Positions 26,150-33,703 of a DNA stretch of 64,000 nucleotides are shown one piece after another. The stretch spans positions 840,332 to 904,331 of the forward strand of contig NC_009253.1 in NCBI RefSeq assembly GCF_000016165.1, given 5' to 3'. This DNA is from Desulforamulus reducens MI-1 (GTDB lineage Bacteria > Bacillota > Desulfotomaculia > Desulfotomaculales > Desulfotomaculaceae). The notes below the pieces were generated by a model. That model ran no database searches. It was not told where the DNA came from and saw nothing but the letters and a program-made list of their open reading frames with translations. The first letter of the stretch is position 1. Each line of letters begins with the position of its first letter. Position numbers and translations under genes: made by a program.

Positions 26150-27013
26150 ATTGGCCATATTGTAACAGTATCTTTATTGTGCAGTTTGCTATCTTTAGCC
26201 GCAGGATTCTATTACCGAAAACAATATTCAGTCTTAAAAGAGAGATTATCGGGGCAAAAAAACAAGCTGACTTTTCTGCAGCTTTTTTCTAAAAAACTAC
26301 CAGAATACCTAAAGGCATTGGGCATTGTCTTAGACTTCAAAAAGATTAATAACTGGCTTGTATTAGCAGGACGACCCTTTAAGCTAAACGCCGAAGAATT
26401 TGTGGGAGCTTACATCGTTTTGGTCGCAGGTACCGGCGTAGTTGCCTACACCATGATTAACCTGGGGTTGGTTAGTAAGTTGATAGGCTTTTTGTTTTTT
26501 GCGGTGCCATCGGTGGTGCCGTATTTTCATATTGAATCTGAAGCCCAAAAAGCCAGGGATAAGATTAACACAGAGTTGATTAACCTGATCTATTCCATGG
26601 ATCTTGGCGTATCAAACGGCCTTGATGAAAAGTTGCTCATTCAGTGGGCAGCCGAGGGAAAAGGCCTATTGGCATCCATGCTTAGGGAATCATTAAAAGA
26701 AGTTGATCTTGGTGGAGAAGAATATCTTATCTTTTACAGGTTGGCCGAAGACTACAATGTCCCCGATGCAGAAGAGGTTGGCATGTTAATAAAACATGCA
26801 GAAAAGAACGGGGTAGATATTTCTCAAAGCCTGTATGACTTAGCCAGGGATTTTCGGTATCGGCGCGACAGTGACCTAGACAAGAATATAGGCAAAGTAA
26901 AGCTGACCATTGGGGTCTATGTGGTTTTGGCCTATATGGTAATGACCTTTGCCCTCATTGCCGGTCCGATCATGGTAGAATACCTTCCCTATTTATCGAA
27001 AGGTACCGGTTAA
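26150..27013 (+). CDS. tadC: TadC-like membrane platform protein (first set)
   Basis: About 287 residues: an N-terminal helix (VTVSLLCSLLSLAAGFYY), a helix pair near residues 85-125, a cytoplasmic helical domain (ELINLIYSMDLGVSNGLDEK, then LAEDYNVPDAEEVGML) and a C-terminal helix (VYVVLAYMVMTFALIAGPI), the type II secretion F-like layout. Partner of TadB. AAGGGGTGAT (26136-26145) overlaps the in-frame GTG 26141, so ATT 26150 is the probable start. Confidence 0.75.
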   Translation: MGHIVTVSLLCSLLSLAAGFYYRKQYSVLKERLSGQKNKLTFLQLFSKKLPEYLKALGIVLDFKKINNWLVLAGRPFKLNAEEFVGAYIVLVAGTGVVAYTMINLGLVSKLIGFLFFAVPSVVPYFHIESEAQKARDKINTELINLIYSMDLGVSNGLDEKLLIQWAAEGKGLLASMLRESLKEVDLGGEEYLIFYRLAEDYNVPDAEEVGMLIKHAEKNGVDISQSLYDLARDFRYRRDSDLDKNIGKVKLTIGVYVVLAYMVMTFALIAGPIMVEYLPYLSKGTG

Positions 27014-27038
27014 TTACCTAATGAAAGGGGGGAAACCG

Positions 27039-27221
27039 ATGTTTAAAAGGATAAAACGGTTCCTAACTAAAAAAGCTGGATTTAATTTTATCCAAGCTGG
27101 TTTAATGCTGGCCATTGCAGCAGTGGCTATTTACTATGGCTGGAACGACCACCTTAAAGACCCGTATTATGATAATGTCACTAAAACTGGCGGATACATG
27201 ACTACTGGTGGACAAGAATAA
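27039..27221 (+). CDS. Small pilin-like membrane protein at the end of the Tad operon
   Basis: A 60-residue protein: a basic head (MFKRIKRFLTKKAGFNF), one hydrophobic helix (IQAGLMLAIAAVAIYYGW) and a short polar tail. It follows TadC, where the Flp-type pilin would be expected. The canonical G-x(4)-E-Y prepilin signature is not clear, so it is only a candidate pilin. ATG 27039 follows AAGGGGGGAAA. A terminator follows at 27238. Confidence 0.55.
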   Translation: MFKRIKRFLTKKAGFNFIQAGLMLAIAAVAIYYGWNDHLKDPYYDNVTKTGGYMTTGGQE

Positions 27222-27237
27222 GCACTGCTTATTAACC

Positions 27238-27266
27238 GAAACCCGGTCCTTTGGATCGGGTTTCCT
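27238..27266 (+). terminator. Rho-independent terminator
   Basis: GAAACCCG/CGGGTTTC with inner GTCC/GGAT pairing and a TTT loop, followed by CTTG. The T-run is weak, but the 12-bp stem at the end of the Tad operon supports it. Confidence 0.6.
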
Positions 27267-27363
27267 TGAAAAATAAGACAATAAGACTCGGAGAAATTAA
27301 CTGGTTATCTTATAGGTGAAGATTAGGGACCCAAACCTCTATTCTTCAAAAGCAAAGTACATA

Positions 27364-28164
27364 CTATAGATTCCACTCATATTTATACCAAGGACGAATA
27401 ATTGGTTTTACAATATTTTTCTTATTGTCAGATTTAACCCATTTAATAAAACTTACACATAAGCAAAATGGTAATCTCCATCCACGAAATATAAAATCAT
27501 AAAAACTTATAATCTGTGTTTTCAAAAGCCATTTTCTAAAGGTAGCAATCCAATGAAATGGTAATGTAAAGAAACCAAATCGTATTTTTGAGAACAGACC
27601 AAGCTCTTTACATATTGGAGGGGGAAAGGAAAATAAATGAGACATTTCTTCAGGATTTACAAGCCATGTAGTAAGAATGATCTTTTTAGCACCAGCATTT
27701 TTGAGATTATTAAAACATATTTCCAAATCTTCATATATAAATTTTCTTCTATTAGGGTATTTGGAATAAATCAGAAATGCCAGAGGACTCATCTGTATCT
27801 TCCAAGTTCCCTTCCCCCGATATATACCACAACCAATACTACCTATTGGAACGAAACTAAGGGAATAAAACATATAACTAGTTGTAAAAAAACTCCAAAT
27901 TATCATATAACCAAGATTTTTAACACTAACCGATTCATACAGCAATCCGAGAATAACAAAGTAAACAAACAAAGTAATATAGGAACCAAACCTAGATACA
28001 ACAAGACTTCCAAGGGGCAATCTCAGTATATTGGAATGATTAGGCAAATTGTAGGAATCAATAGAGCAAGTAGAGTAACCGTTGGAGATTGTATCTCTAG
28101 CATTCTGGTTGGGTTCACACCAGGCATTTTCCTTTTGGTCATTATTTTTACTATGTACAGTCAT
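27364..28164 (-). CDS. Membrane protein of unknown function
   Basis: A 266-residue protein on the minus strand. After a polar ~50-residue head, it has two hydrophobic helices (YITLFVYFVILGLLYE and NLGYMIIWSFFTTSYMFYSL), then a soluble region (IYEDLEICFNNLKNAGAKKI) and an aromatic-rich C-terminus. The start ATG at 28164 is preceded on that strand by AAAGGAGT at good distance. The plus-strand frame across the same bases lacks a ribosome site in this part. It is an AT-rich insertion between two parts of the Tad cluster. No family recognised. Confidence 0.6.
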   Translation of the reverse strand: MTVHSKNNDQKENAWCEPNQNARDTISNGYSTCSIDSYNLPNHSNILRLPLGSLVVSRFGSYITLFVYFVILGLLYESVSVKNLGYMIIWSFFTTSYMFYSLSFVPIGSIGCGIYRGKGTWKIQMSPLAFLIYSKYPNRRKFIYEDLEICFNNLKNAGAKKIILTTWLVNPEEMSHLFSFPPPICKELGLFSKIRFGFFTLPFHWIATFRKWLLKTQIISFYDFIFRGWRLPFCLCVSFIKWVKSDNKKNIVKPIIRPWYKYEWNL

Positions 28165-28623
28165 AAACTTTTACTCCTTTCATTAAAAACTAATTTATTT
28201 AAAATACAAGAAATTTCCAAGTTGTATTTACTTGTGACCTTAAGCCTTTTTCTTATTATAGTCGGCATATGTCAACTTACCAATGGTCTTCTAGTAGTTT
28301 CGATTAGCAGAACTTTAAGAAATAAAAATTTATATATCTTATATCCCAAAGGTAGGTTATTACAAGTTAAGGTTGATAAAACTTGGGTTTTGATTAACTT
28401 TTTTGTAGGAACTTTATGTCCCGTTATTATTCCGACTATTTTGTGGGTAATATTTTTTGATATTAAAATAGTAAATGTGAAAAGTGGTTTTTTGTTATTC
28501 TTATTATTATGTCTAGTCCTAAATGCATTACATGATAACTGGAATTACATTTGGGAAGAACAAATCAAATCTAATCATACTAAATTCTTCTTACAGCAGT
28601 TAAATTTTAGAAAGTATCAATGA
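28153..28623 (+). CDS. Membrane protein, divergent from the 27364 gene
   Basis: From ATG 28153 the frame gives 156 residues with two strong hydrophobic segments (LYLLVTLSLFLIIVGICQL and NFFVGTLCPVIIPTILWVIFF) plus a third (GFLLFLLLCLVLNAL). No ribosome site is visible before this ATG, and the first 12 bases overlap the start of the minus-strand gene; the true start may lie further in (TTG near 28222). The upstream part of the long open frame (27637-28152) is a shadow of the minus-strand gene. Function unknown. Confidence 0.5.
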   Translation: MYSHKLLLLSLKTNLFKIQEISKLYLLVTLSLFLIIVGICQLTNGLLVVSISRTLRNKNLYILYPKGRLLQVKVDKTWVLINFFVGTLCPVIIPTILWVIFFDIKIVNVKSGFLLFLLLCLVLNALHDNWNYIWEEQIKSNHTKFFLQQLNFRKYQ

Positions 28624-28658
28624 TGTTTCTAATGTATAAATTCTATTTACTTGCTTTT

Positions 28659-28683
28659 GATAGCTACCCTACGGGTGGCTATC
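28659..28683 (+). terminator. Hairpin terminator candidate
   Basis: GATAGC-TACCC-TAC-GGGTG-GCTATC followed by AGTATTTTAAG. It sits between the inserted membrane genes and the resumed Tad operon. Confidence 0.55.
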
Positions 28684-28733
28684 AGTATTTTAAGGGAAGC
28701 TATAAAATTGTAGCTGTAGGAGAGTGGTAATTA

Positions 28734-29234
28734 TTGGTAAGCATGATTGTTATATTTTCATTGGCTTTGACAGCCTATATAGACATTAAAAAACGGGAGA
28801 TCCCACATATAAGTGTCATATTGCTGCTATGCCTGGGTATCTACCTGCACTGGCAAGAACCATTATTCTTCCTAATTGGTATCTTTAGTATGTTTATTCC
28901 TCTGCTTCTCTTTAGTCTTGTCACAGGAAGTCTAGGTGAGGGAGATATAAAGCTTTTCGCTGTGATGGGAGGCATCATGGGGATAATGGATTGCCTGCTT
29001 TTCTTTGGCATAGTTAACCTTACTTCGATTGCTGGCGAACTCCTTTACAGAGCATATAAAGGAGAGCTGCGAAAGATTATGGTTCAACAAAAAGAACTGG
29101 CTTTATCCTTTATTAACGGTACATCAAAAAGTTTTATTGAACAGGTAAAACCAGAGGATACCGTACCCCTGGGAGCCTACTTTCTTCCGGGATACCTGAT
29201 TTACTACATGGGGGTGATTTATGGTGTGTTTTAA
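28734..29234 (+). CDS. Prepilin peptidase, A24 family (first Tad set)
   Basis: A 166-residue polytopic membrane protease that processes pilin precursors. The two catalytic Asp lie in AYIDIKKREIPH (~12) and GEGDIKLFAVMGG (GxGD motif, ~70), both intact. Short form without the N-methylase domain, as in TadV/CpaA. Start TTG 28734 follows GGAGAGTGG. The following TadE-like gene overlaps by 14 bases. Confidence 0.88.
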   Translation: MVSMIVIFSLALTAYIDIKKREIPHISVILLLCLGIYLHWQEPLFFLIGIFSMFIPLLLFSLVTGSLGEGDIKLFAVMGGIMGIMDCLLFFGIVNLTSIAGELLYRAYKGELRKIMVQQKELALSFINGTSKSFIEQVKPEDTVPLGAYFLPGYLIYYMGVIYGVF

Positions 29235-29685
29235 AAGGTTCATGGTTAAAAAACGGGGAGAAGGATTAATTTTTATCTCCATTATCTTTGTAATTCTCAT
29301 TGTATTAATCCTGAACGGTGCTCAATTGGGCATGTTTGCCTATTCCAAGGATATTACAAATACGGCTTCCCGGGAGGGGGCCAGGGCCTATGCCGTTGAG
29401 CACAGTGAAGATTTAGCAAGGAATCAAATAAAAGAGATTGTCTCAAAAACCCTATATGTCAATGAAGAAACCTTCCCTGGAGAGAATGTTGAACTTTCGG
29501 AGATAACCCATGAAGATCAACCCTTCTGCAAAGCAAGGGTAAGCTACAACGTTCCCGTTATTGCCCCGGATATATTAAAAATACTTAACCCCAAGGACCC
29601 CGGTTGGGGACGGTTTAAGAAAGTTACATCATCGGCTTATTTTCTAAAGGAGTATCAACCGGAGGAAGAGTTGGATGAAGAATAA
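29221..29685 (+). CDS. tadE: TadE-like pseudopilin
   Basis: A 154-residue protein: short basic head (KRFMVKKRGEG), one hydrophobic helix (LIFISIIFVILIVLILNGAQLG) and the typical TadE continuation DITNTASREGARAYAVEHSE. TadE/TadF proteins are minor pilins processed by the A24 peptidase. It overlaps the peptidase gene upstream and the TadG-like gene downstream. Confidence 0.8.
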   Translation: MVCFKRFMVKKRGEGLIFISIIFVILIVLILNGAQLGMFAYSKDITNTASREGARAYAVEHSEDLARNQIKEIVSKTLYVNEETFPGENVELSEITHEDQPFCKARVSYNVPVIAPDILKILNPKDPGWGRFKKVTSSAYFLKEYQPEEELDEE

Positions 29686-30226
29686 GGTTCTAAAGGGTAA
29701 GAAGGGTTTTACCTTTATATTGTTTGTACCAGTATTTTTAATCATTATGCTATTCATGGCCAGGGGTATCGACTGGGGTATGGCTACCGTGGCCAGAGGA
29801 AAATTGCAAACCATTTCCGATGCCGGTTCTCTGGCCGGGGCCAGTGCTGTTGAACCGATCACTAAAGTGGAATTGGTGAATAATGATGATGGTTCTTTGG
29901 AACTCCGTGAGAAAGTGACTGGCATCAAAATTAACAGCGAAGAAGCCCAAAGGAGAGCCCGTTTAGCCAGAGAGTTAAACGGCGGTACCCAGGACTATTG
30001 GCAAGGTGTGGGTGGTCACTGGGAAGGGACAGAGGAACGTATAGAAGGGGATGACATCTACTGCGTTAAGTCTACCGCCAGGGTGAAGTTACCCTTTCTA
30101 TCACGAATATATGAAAAAGTCTCTGGCCATAAGGATTTAACAATTACCATGCCAGGGGATGCTAGATCAGTTTTGATAAAACAGAAAATGAATATTGATG
30201 GGGAAGGGGATGGTATTTCTGAATAG
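29675..30226 (+). CDS. TadG-like pseudopilin
   Basis: A 183-residue protein with a basic head (KNKVLKGKKGF), one hydrophobic helix (TFILFVPVFLIIMLFMARGI) and TVARGKLQTISDAGSLAGAS, the characteristic TadG-type DAAALAGA-like segment. Much shorter than classical TadG, lacking the von Willebrand region. ATG 29675 overlaps the TadE stop. Confidence 0.75.
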   Translation: MKNKVLKGKKGFTFILFVPVFLIIMLFMARGIDWGMATVARGKLQTISDAGSLAGASAVEPITKVELVNNDDGSLELREKVTGIKINSEEAQRRARLARELNGGTQDYWQGVGGHWEGTEERIEGDDIYCVKSTARVKLPFLSRIYEKVSGHKDLTITMPGDARSVLIKQKMNIDGEGDGISE

Positions 30227-30635
30227 GAAAACATTTGCCTTGATTGCTGTATTTATATTTATACTTGGTGGTGGAATCGGGGCTATGATTGACCACTACT
30301 ATTACATTACAATACCTCAGCTAAATGCCATGGCAGAGGCCCAGCGCCAGCAGGAAGCACTAAATAAGGCGGTACGGCATGGTAAGGTGGTTGAGGTTAA
30401 GCAACAGGAGTTAACTGTTGCTGTAACCGAGTCAGGGGAGGAAACGGAAAAGGGAAAGACCATCACAGTGACATTGACCCCTCGCACCAATATCCAGAAA
30501 GGGGATCTTTTTTTGAACCGTGATGGACAGGTGGTAGATATTACGCAGCATCTGAAACCGGGAATAGAAGTGGATTTGCTGGTCAGAGGGGATAAAGCCA
30601 TGGCCCTGTATTGGGAGCCAGGAGAGGAAAAATAG
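30198..30635 (+). CDS. Membrane-anchored beta-rich protein
   Basis: About 145 residues: an N-terminal transmembrane helix (FALIAVFIFILGGGIGAMI), a short coiled segment (LNAMAEAQRQQEALNK) and a beta-rich extracellular domain (GKVVEVKQQELTVAVTESG, then DLFLNRDGQVVDI, LKPGIEVDLLVRGDKAMAL). The same domain order appears in the protein at 31408, so they are paralogues. The start overlaps the TadG-like gene, so it belongs to the same operon. Start could also be ATG 30210. Function unknown. Confidence 0.65.
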   Translation: MGKGMVFLNRKTFALIAVFIFILGGGIGAMIDHYYYITIPQLNAMAEAQRQQEALNKAVRHGKVVEVKQQELTVAVTESGEETEKGKTITVTLTPRTNIQKGDLFLNRDGQVVDITQHLKPGIEVDLLVRGDKAMALYWEPGEEK

Positions 30636-30653
30636 GTTGGGCGGGATTTGAAC

Positions 30654-30896
30654 ATGGATATAACTGTATTTCCATCGGATGCTCGGATGCAAAGTTATAT
30701 TGTGTGGTCTAGTAATGCTACGGATTGGATTTATTTTTTCTTCTTCTTTATTTTAGTTGTCATAGCAGCTGTATATTGCACAAAGAAGATTAAATCGAAT
30801 CTAGGCTATTTAGCTGTTATGGTTGCAGTCATAATACTTCTTTCTATTGCAAGCCATTCATTATTAATTGATGTGGAATATGCTTCGATCACGTAA
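30654..30896 (+). CDS. Small two-helix membrane protein
   Basis: An 80-residue protein with two hydrophobic segments (WIYFFFFFILVVIAAVYC and LGYLAVMVAVIILLSI) separated by a basic loop (TKKIKSN). ATG 30654 follows GCGGGA; TTG 30648 is an alternative. No family recognised. Confidence 0.5.
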   Translation: MDITVFPSDARMQSYIVWSSNATDWIYFFFFFILVVIAAVYCTKKIKSNLGYLAVMVAVIILLSIASHSLLIDVEYASIT

Positions 30897-30948
30897 TTAA
30901 AGAAGTGGTGAAATTATAAATCTTTACGAGGAAGAGAGGGATATAAAC

Positions 30949-31332
30949 ATGAATAATTTTAAAATCTCGAAAACTATTAAGATATTCTTAGCTGGATATC
31001 TTGTTGGCATTTTTCTAACTACAGCACATTTTAACTATAAGATTAATGAGCGAGATTTTTTGTTTTCGCAATTGTTAAAATATCATGATGCGTTTATTGT
31101 TTCAGTTTCAAATACTATAAAAGAAATGGAGCGTGAATATGGGCATAAAGTTGCGGTAAGTTACAGTAACAAGCTAAAGGAGAATTTTCAAAACGAGCAT
31201 AAGAAAAGTATCAATGAATATGATGCTAAGAAAGCAGATGAAATTTTTGAGAATAATAAACGGATAAACAGTGTGTATACGCATACCTATCTTAGTAAAA
31301 ACCAAAGTGTTTACAAAGACATAGTGAATTAG
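30949..31332 (+). CDS. Membrane-anchored helical protein
   Basis: A 127-residue protein with one N-terminal hydrophobic segment (IKIFLAGYLVGIFLTTAHF) and a charged helical extracellular or cytoplasmic tail. Ribosome site GAAGAGAGGG. A terminator follows at 31365. AT-rich, unknown function. Confidence 0.5.
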   Translation: MNNFKISKTIKIFLAGYLVGIFLTTAHFNYKINERDFLFSQLLKYHDAFIVSVSNTIKEMEREYGHKVAVSYSNKLKENFQNEHKKSINEYDAKKADEIFENNKRINSVYTHTYLSKNQSVYKDIVN

Positions 31333-31364
31333 AAACAGTCATATAAGCAGTAAACGGTTTAGAC

Positions 31365-31390
31365 ACCGGGGGATTCCCCGGTTTTTGTTT
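31365..31390 (+). terminator. Rho-independent terminator
   Basis: ACCGGGGG-ATT-CCCCGGT followed by TTTTGTTTTT. Confidence 0.8.
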
Positions 31391-31407
31391 TTATAGGGGG
31401 TATGCAA

Positions 31408-31794
31408 ATGAGGAAAAAGATTATTGCACTGTCCTTGGTTCTTGTAATATCTACGGGTATCGGATTGGGGGTTAAGTATTATAAACAGAATGAGTCTGTT
31501 CTAACAAAAAGCGAATCTACAATTTGGACCACCAAAAAGCAAGAATCAGATAAAACGAAAAGTCAGGGTGACGTATTAGATGTTAAGCCAAATCAAATTA
31601 CAGTAAAAACTTCAGGGAAAACAATTACCTATACTACAGATAAAAACACCATTATCCAAGAGGGAACAACTCTTCTTTGCAATCCCGATGGGAAAGGTAA
31701 CAGAGAAGTAGACCTTACGGCCTGTTTAAAATCAGGAATGAATGTAAACATATCAGCCCAAGGAGACAAGGTTTATAATGGTAAAAGATGCTAA
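31408..31794 (+). CDS. Exported/anchored beta-rich protein, paralogue of 30198
   Basis: A 128-residue protein with a signal or anchor segment (IIALSLVLVISTGIGLGV), a Lys/Ser-rich linker and a beta domain: GDVLDVKPNQITVKTSGKTI...LKSGMNVNISAQGDKVYNG. This aligns with the domain of the protein at 30198 (VVEVKQQELTV, LKPGIEVDLLVRGDK). AGGGGG (31395-31400) favours ATG 31408 over ATG 31402. Its 3' end overlaps the actin-like fragment at 31778. Confidence 0.55.
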   Translation: MRKKIIALSLVLVISTGIGLGVKYYKQNESVLTKSESTIWTTKKQESDKTKSQGDVLDVKPNQITVKTSGKTITYTTDKNTIIQEGTTLLCNPDGKGNREVDLTACLKSGMNVNISAQGDKVYNGKRC

Positions 31795-31957
31795 AAAGCG
31801 TTTGGGAGAGCTTGCTGACTTTGCGGCAGGATTCTATCTATGCGGAGGTGGTGCTGAAGCACTGCCCCTTAAAGAACTGCTTCCAGGTGCAGTAATCCAT
31901 GATAATCCACAAACCGCCAATGCCAGAGCCTATTTACAATTGGCCATGAGTGAATAA
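31778..31957 (+). pseudogene. C-terminal fragment of a ParM/StbA-like actin ATPase
   Basis: A 59-residue frame whose core FYLCGGGAEALPLKELLPGA, then VIHDNPQTANARAYLQLAM, matches the C-terminal nucleotide-binding segment of ParM/StbA/Alp-type plasmid segregation actins (GGGA... NPQ-x-ANARGY). A full protein is ~300 residues, so five sixths are missing. The ATG at 31778 has AAGGAGACAAGG upstream. It looks like the leftover of a partition gene, replaced at its 5' side by the 31408 gene. Family match is from memory. Confidence 0.55.
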
Positions 31958-31968
31958 TTAAATTCAGT

Positions 31969-31992
31969 TAGGTGGAACTGACCACCTAACAG
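31969..31992. terminator. Bidirectional hairpin
   Basis: GTTAGGTGG-AACTGA-CCACCTAAC, a perfect 9-bp stem between convergent gene ends (the actin fragment on plus, the 32018 gene on minus). No strong T-run; termination is a guess. Confidence 0.45.
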
Positions 31993-32017
31993 TAGTTGCG
32001 AGGAGTAACTTCAATAC

Positions 32018-32269
32018 TTACAAGATTCCTGTAAGCATTGAAGTTACATATCTCAATAAAAACACTAAAATTAAGACGGCAACTACTATTTCGAAGAACT
32101 TAAAAATTATAAGCAAGGCAGGGTTATCTTTTAACAGTAAATGAATTATGGCAATAAAAAGACCAATCGTTCCGGTAATAATAACTGTCTGGATTTCACT
32201 TTCAATTGCTAAATTCACTAACCCTAATAAATCATTTTGGAGTTGGTAAAAAAATGAGTCAATATCCAT
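32018..32269 (-). CDS. Small membrane protein
   Basis: An 83-residue minus-strand protein with two hydrophobic helices (VIITGTIGLFIAIIHLLL and FFEIVVAVLILVFLLRYV) and an N-terminal helix. Its 5' end overlaps that of the plus-strand gene at 32254 by 16 bases, so the two are divergent and overlapping. GAAAGGG lies about 12 bases before the ATG. Function unknown. Confidence 0.45.
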   Translation of the reverse strand: MDIDSFFYQLQNDLLGLVNLAIESEIQTVIITGTIGLFIAIIHLLLKDNPALLIIFKFFEIVVAVLILVFLLRYVTSMLTGIL

Positions 32270-32607
32270 TCGCTAAACAGCCCTTTCAACGTTTAATAAG
32301 TTTTACAGACAAATACATTACTCCTTTACTAATAGGAATAGGCACGGCAGTTCCAATGCTTGGAGTTATTTATCTTATAGGTATTTTTTATTGGATCGTA
32401 CATTATTTTTCCAGTCAGTTGACAACCTTACCGCCATACTTTCTGGTTGGAGTAATATTTTCATTATTAGCCTCACTTATAGGTGCGGTTACCTTTACTT
32501 TAAAGACTTACAAATATATTAATAATAAGAATAAAACAAATAAGTTGATATATATTGTGGGAATGACTAGCTATTTTTTATATGCTTTTTTATTAATTGT
32601 CACATAA
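32254..32607 (+). CDS. Membrane protein of unknown function
   Basis: A 117-residue protein with three to four hydrophobic segments (ITPLLIGIGTAVPMLGVIYL, YFLVGVIFSLLASLIGAV, IYIVGMTSYFLYAFLLIV). ATG 32254 follows GGAGTTGG. The upstream in-frame start at 32206 has no ribosome site and overlaps the minus-strand gene. No family recognised. Confidence 0.5.
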   Translation: MSQYPFAKQPFQRLISFTDKYITPLLIGIGTAVPMLGVIYLIGIFYWIVHYFSSQLTTLPPYFLVGVIFSLLASLIGAVTFTLKTYKYINNKNKTNKLIYIVGMTSYFLYAFLLIVT

Positions 32608-32627
32608 GTTAATAAAAATATCCATAG

Positions 32628-32673
32628 TTGACTTCTCCCCACGGCTAAAGCCGGGGGATTTACGGTACATTCT
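32628..32673. repeat. IS200/IS605-end-like hairpin
   Basis: GACTTCTCCCC-A-CGGC-TAAA-GCCG-GGGGATTTAC forms a hairpin (CCCC...GGGG with one bulged A). Motifs of the form CTTCTCCCC...GGGGGATT are typical of IS200/IS605/TnpB element ends. No tnpA or tnpB gene is nearby, so this would be a solo end or remnant. Confidence 0.5.
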
Positions 32674-32678
32674 GGTAA

Positions 32679-32806
32679 AAGACCATTTTTTCAATCAAAA
32701 GAAAAAGATTGTATCAATAGATGGCCCTGTTATTGAAGTCCACTCCCAAGATAATAAAATCCAAGAATTTGTTGTAGAAACTGAGGGGGGATTTTTCGGG
32801 TTTTAG
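32679..32806 (+). pseudogene. Short C-terminal protein fragment behind the IS-end hairpin
   Basis: An open frame of ~43 codons (VKDHFFNQKKKIVSIDGPVI...) continues directly out of the hairpin without its own start or ribosome site. It may be the 3' part of a gene interrupted by the insertion. No family recognised. Confidence 0.3.
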
Positions 32807-32874
32807 TAAAAAACAATCATGTTTTTGCAACACAAAAAATCAGTTAGTAAAAGAATAACTGGAGGTAAGAAAAT

Positions 32875-33378
32875 ATGGGGGGAAAAAAAGAGACCATTAC
32901 AATGGGGTTGGTAATGCTAATAATATTTGTCATAATAATTTCCATATTTTACGCTATGGTGTCTTTTGCTCATGGTAGTCTTGAAAAGGAGCAGGCAAAG
33001 AAAGAAAACTTACGAGCAACGTATCAAAAGAGTGGAATGAAACAAGTAACCCTAGTAGATTCAGATTCAGGTAATCATGTGTTTGTGCATGAACCAGGTA
33101 CAGTTGTTGATATTGTTTCAGAATACAAAATTACTCAAAAAAATAAAGATACAGTTAAAAAAGCAGGAATAACGGTATCTACAATAGATGGCAAAATTGC
33201 TGCTGCAGAAATTATTGGAAAAGGATATTTTTTGGAAGTCACTGACTACTTTTATGGCAAATCTGATGATTATAAACTAAATATTTTTACGGATAAAAAG
33301 ACTTACCAGCAAATAATTGAGAGAGGACTTAGGGGAGAAAAGGTTTACTGTACAAAGCACGTAACACCTAGGGATTAA
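32875..33378 (+). CDS. Membrane-anchored extracellular protein
   Basis: A 167-residue protein: N-terminal helix (ITMGLVMLIIFVIIISIFYAMV), then a soluble domain with KKENLRATYQKSGMKQVTLV and a C-terminal beta/alpha part. ATG 32875 is preceded by CTGGAGGTAAG. No family recognised. Confidence 0.5.
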   Translation: MGGKKETITMGLVMLIIFVIIISIFYAMVSFAHGSLEKEQAKKENLRATYQKSGMKQVTLVDSDSGNHVFVHEPGTVVDIVSEYKITQKNKDTVKKAGITVSTIDGKIAAAEIIGKGYFLEVTDYFYGKSDDYKLNIFTDKKTYQQIIERGLRGEKVYCTKHVTPRD

Positions 33379-33420
33379 CCTCGGTTTTTGTTTTTATAGG
33401 AATAAAATGGTAATAAAGTA

Positions 33421-33449
33421 TTGACAAAAAAAGGGGTACAATATATAGT
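33421..33449 (+). promoter_or_regulatory. Promoter of the AbrB-Fic pair
   Basis: A consensus TTGACA (33421-33426), 17-base spacer and TATAGT (33444-33449), 44 bases before the AbrB-like start. Confidence 0.7.
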
Positions 33450-33492
33450 AAGGAAAAGGTAAGGAACTATACTAGATATGGGATGATAAAAA

Positions 33493-33702
33493 TTGTCTAA
33501 ACTAATACTTTCTACTATGACATCAAAAGGTCAGACAACGGTACCAAACAGTGTTAGAAAAATGATTGGACTAAAGGAAGGCGACAAAATACTATATACT
33601 CCACATGAAAATGGTTTTTTAATCACAAAATTAGAAGCAGGATACTCTACCTGCCCTTGTTGCCAGGGAACCGGGATAGTAAAGGAAAAGGGAAGTGATT
33701 AA
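33493..33702 (+). CDS. AbrB/MazE-type regulator with C-terminal zinc-like motif
   Basis: A 69-residue protein with the swapped-hairpin AbrB fold: LSTMTSKGQTTVPNSVRKMI, GLKEGDKILY, GFLITKLE. An extra tail reads CPCCQGTG, a DnaJ-like zinc knuckle not usual in AbrB antitoxins. TTG 33493 is the start. It overlaps, or nearly so, the Fic gene and is likely its antitoxin and repressor (inference). Confidence 0.8.
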   Translation: MSKLILSTMTSKGQTTVPNSVRKMIGLKEGDKILYTPHENGFLITKLEAGYSTCPCCQGTGIVKEKGSD

Positions 33703-33703
33703 G

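Noticed and set aside
27637-28152. 5' half of a long plus-strand open frame (27637-28623)
   Set aside because: It lies opposite a better-supported minus-strand membrane gene with a ribosome site; composition looks like a shadow. Only the part from 28153 is kept.
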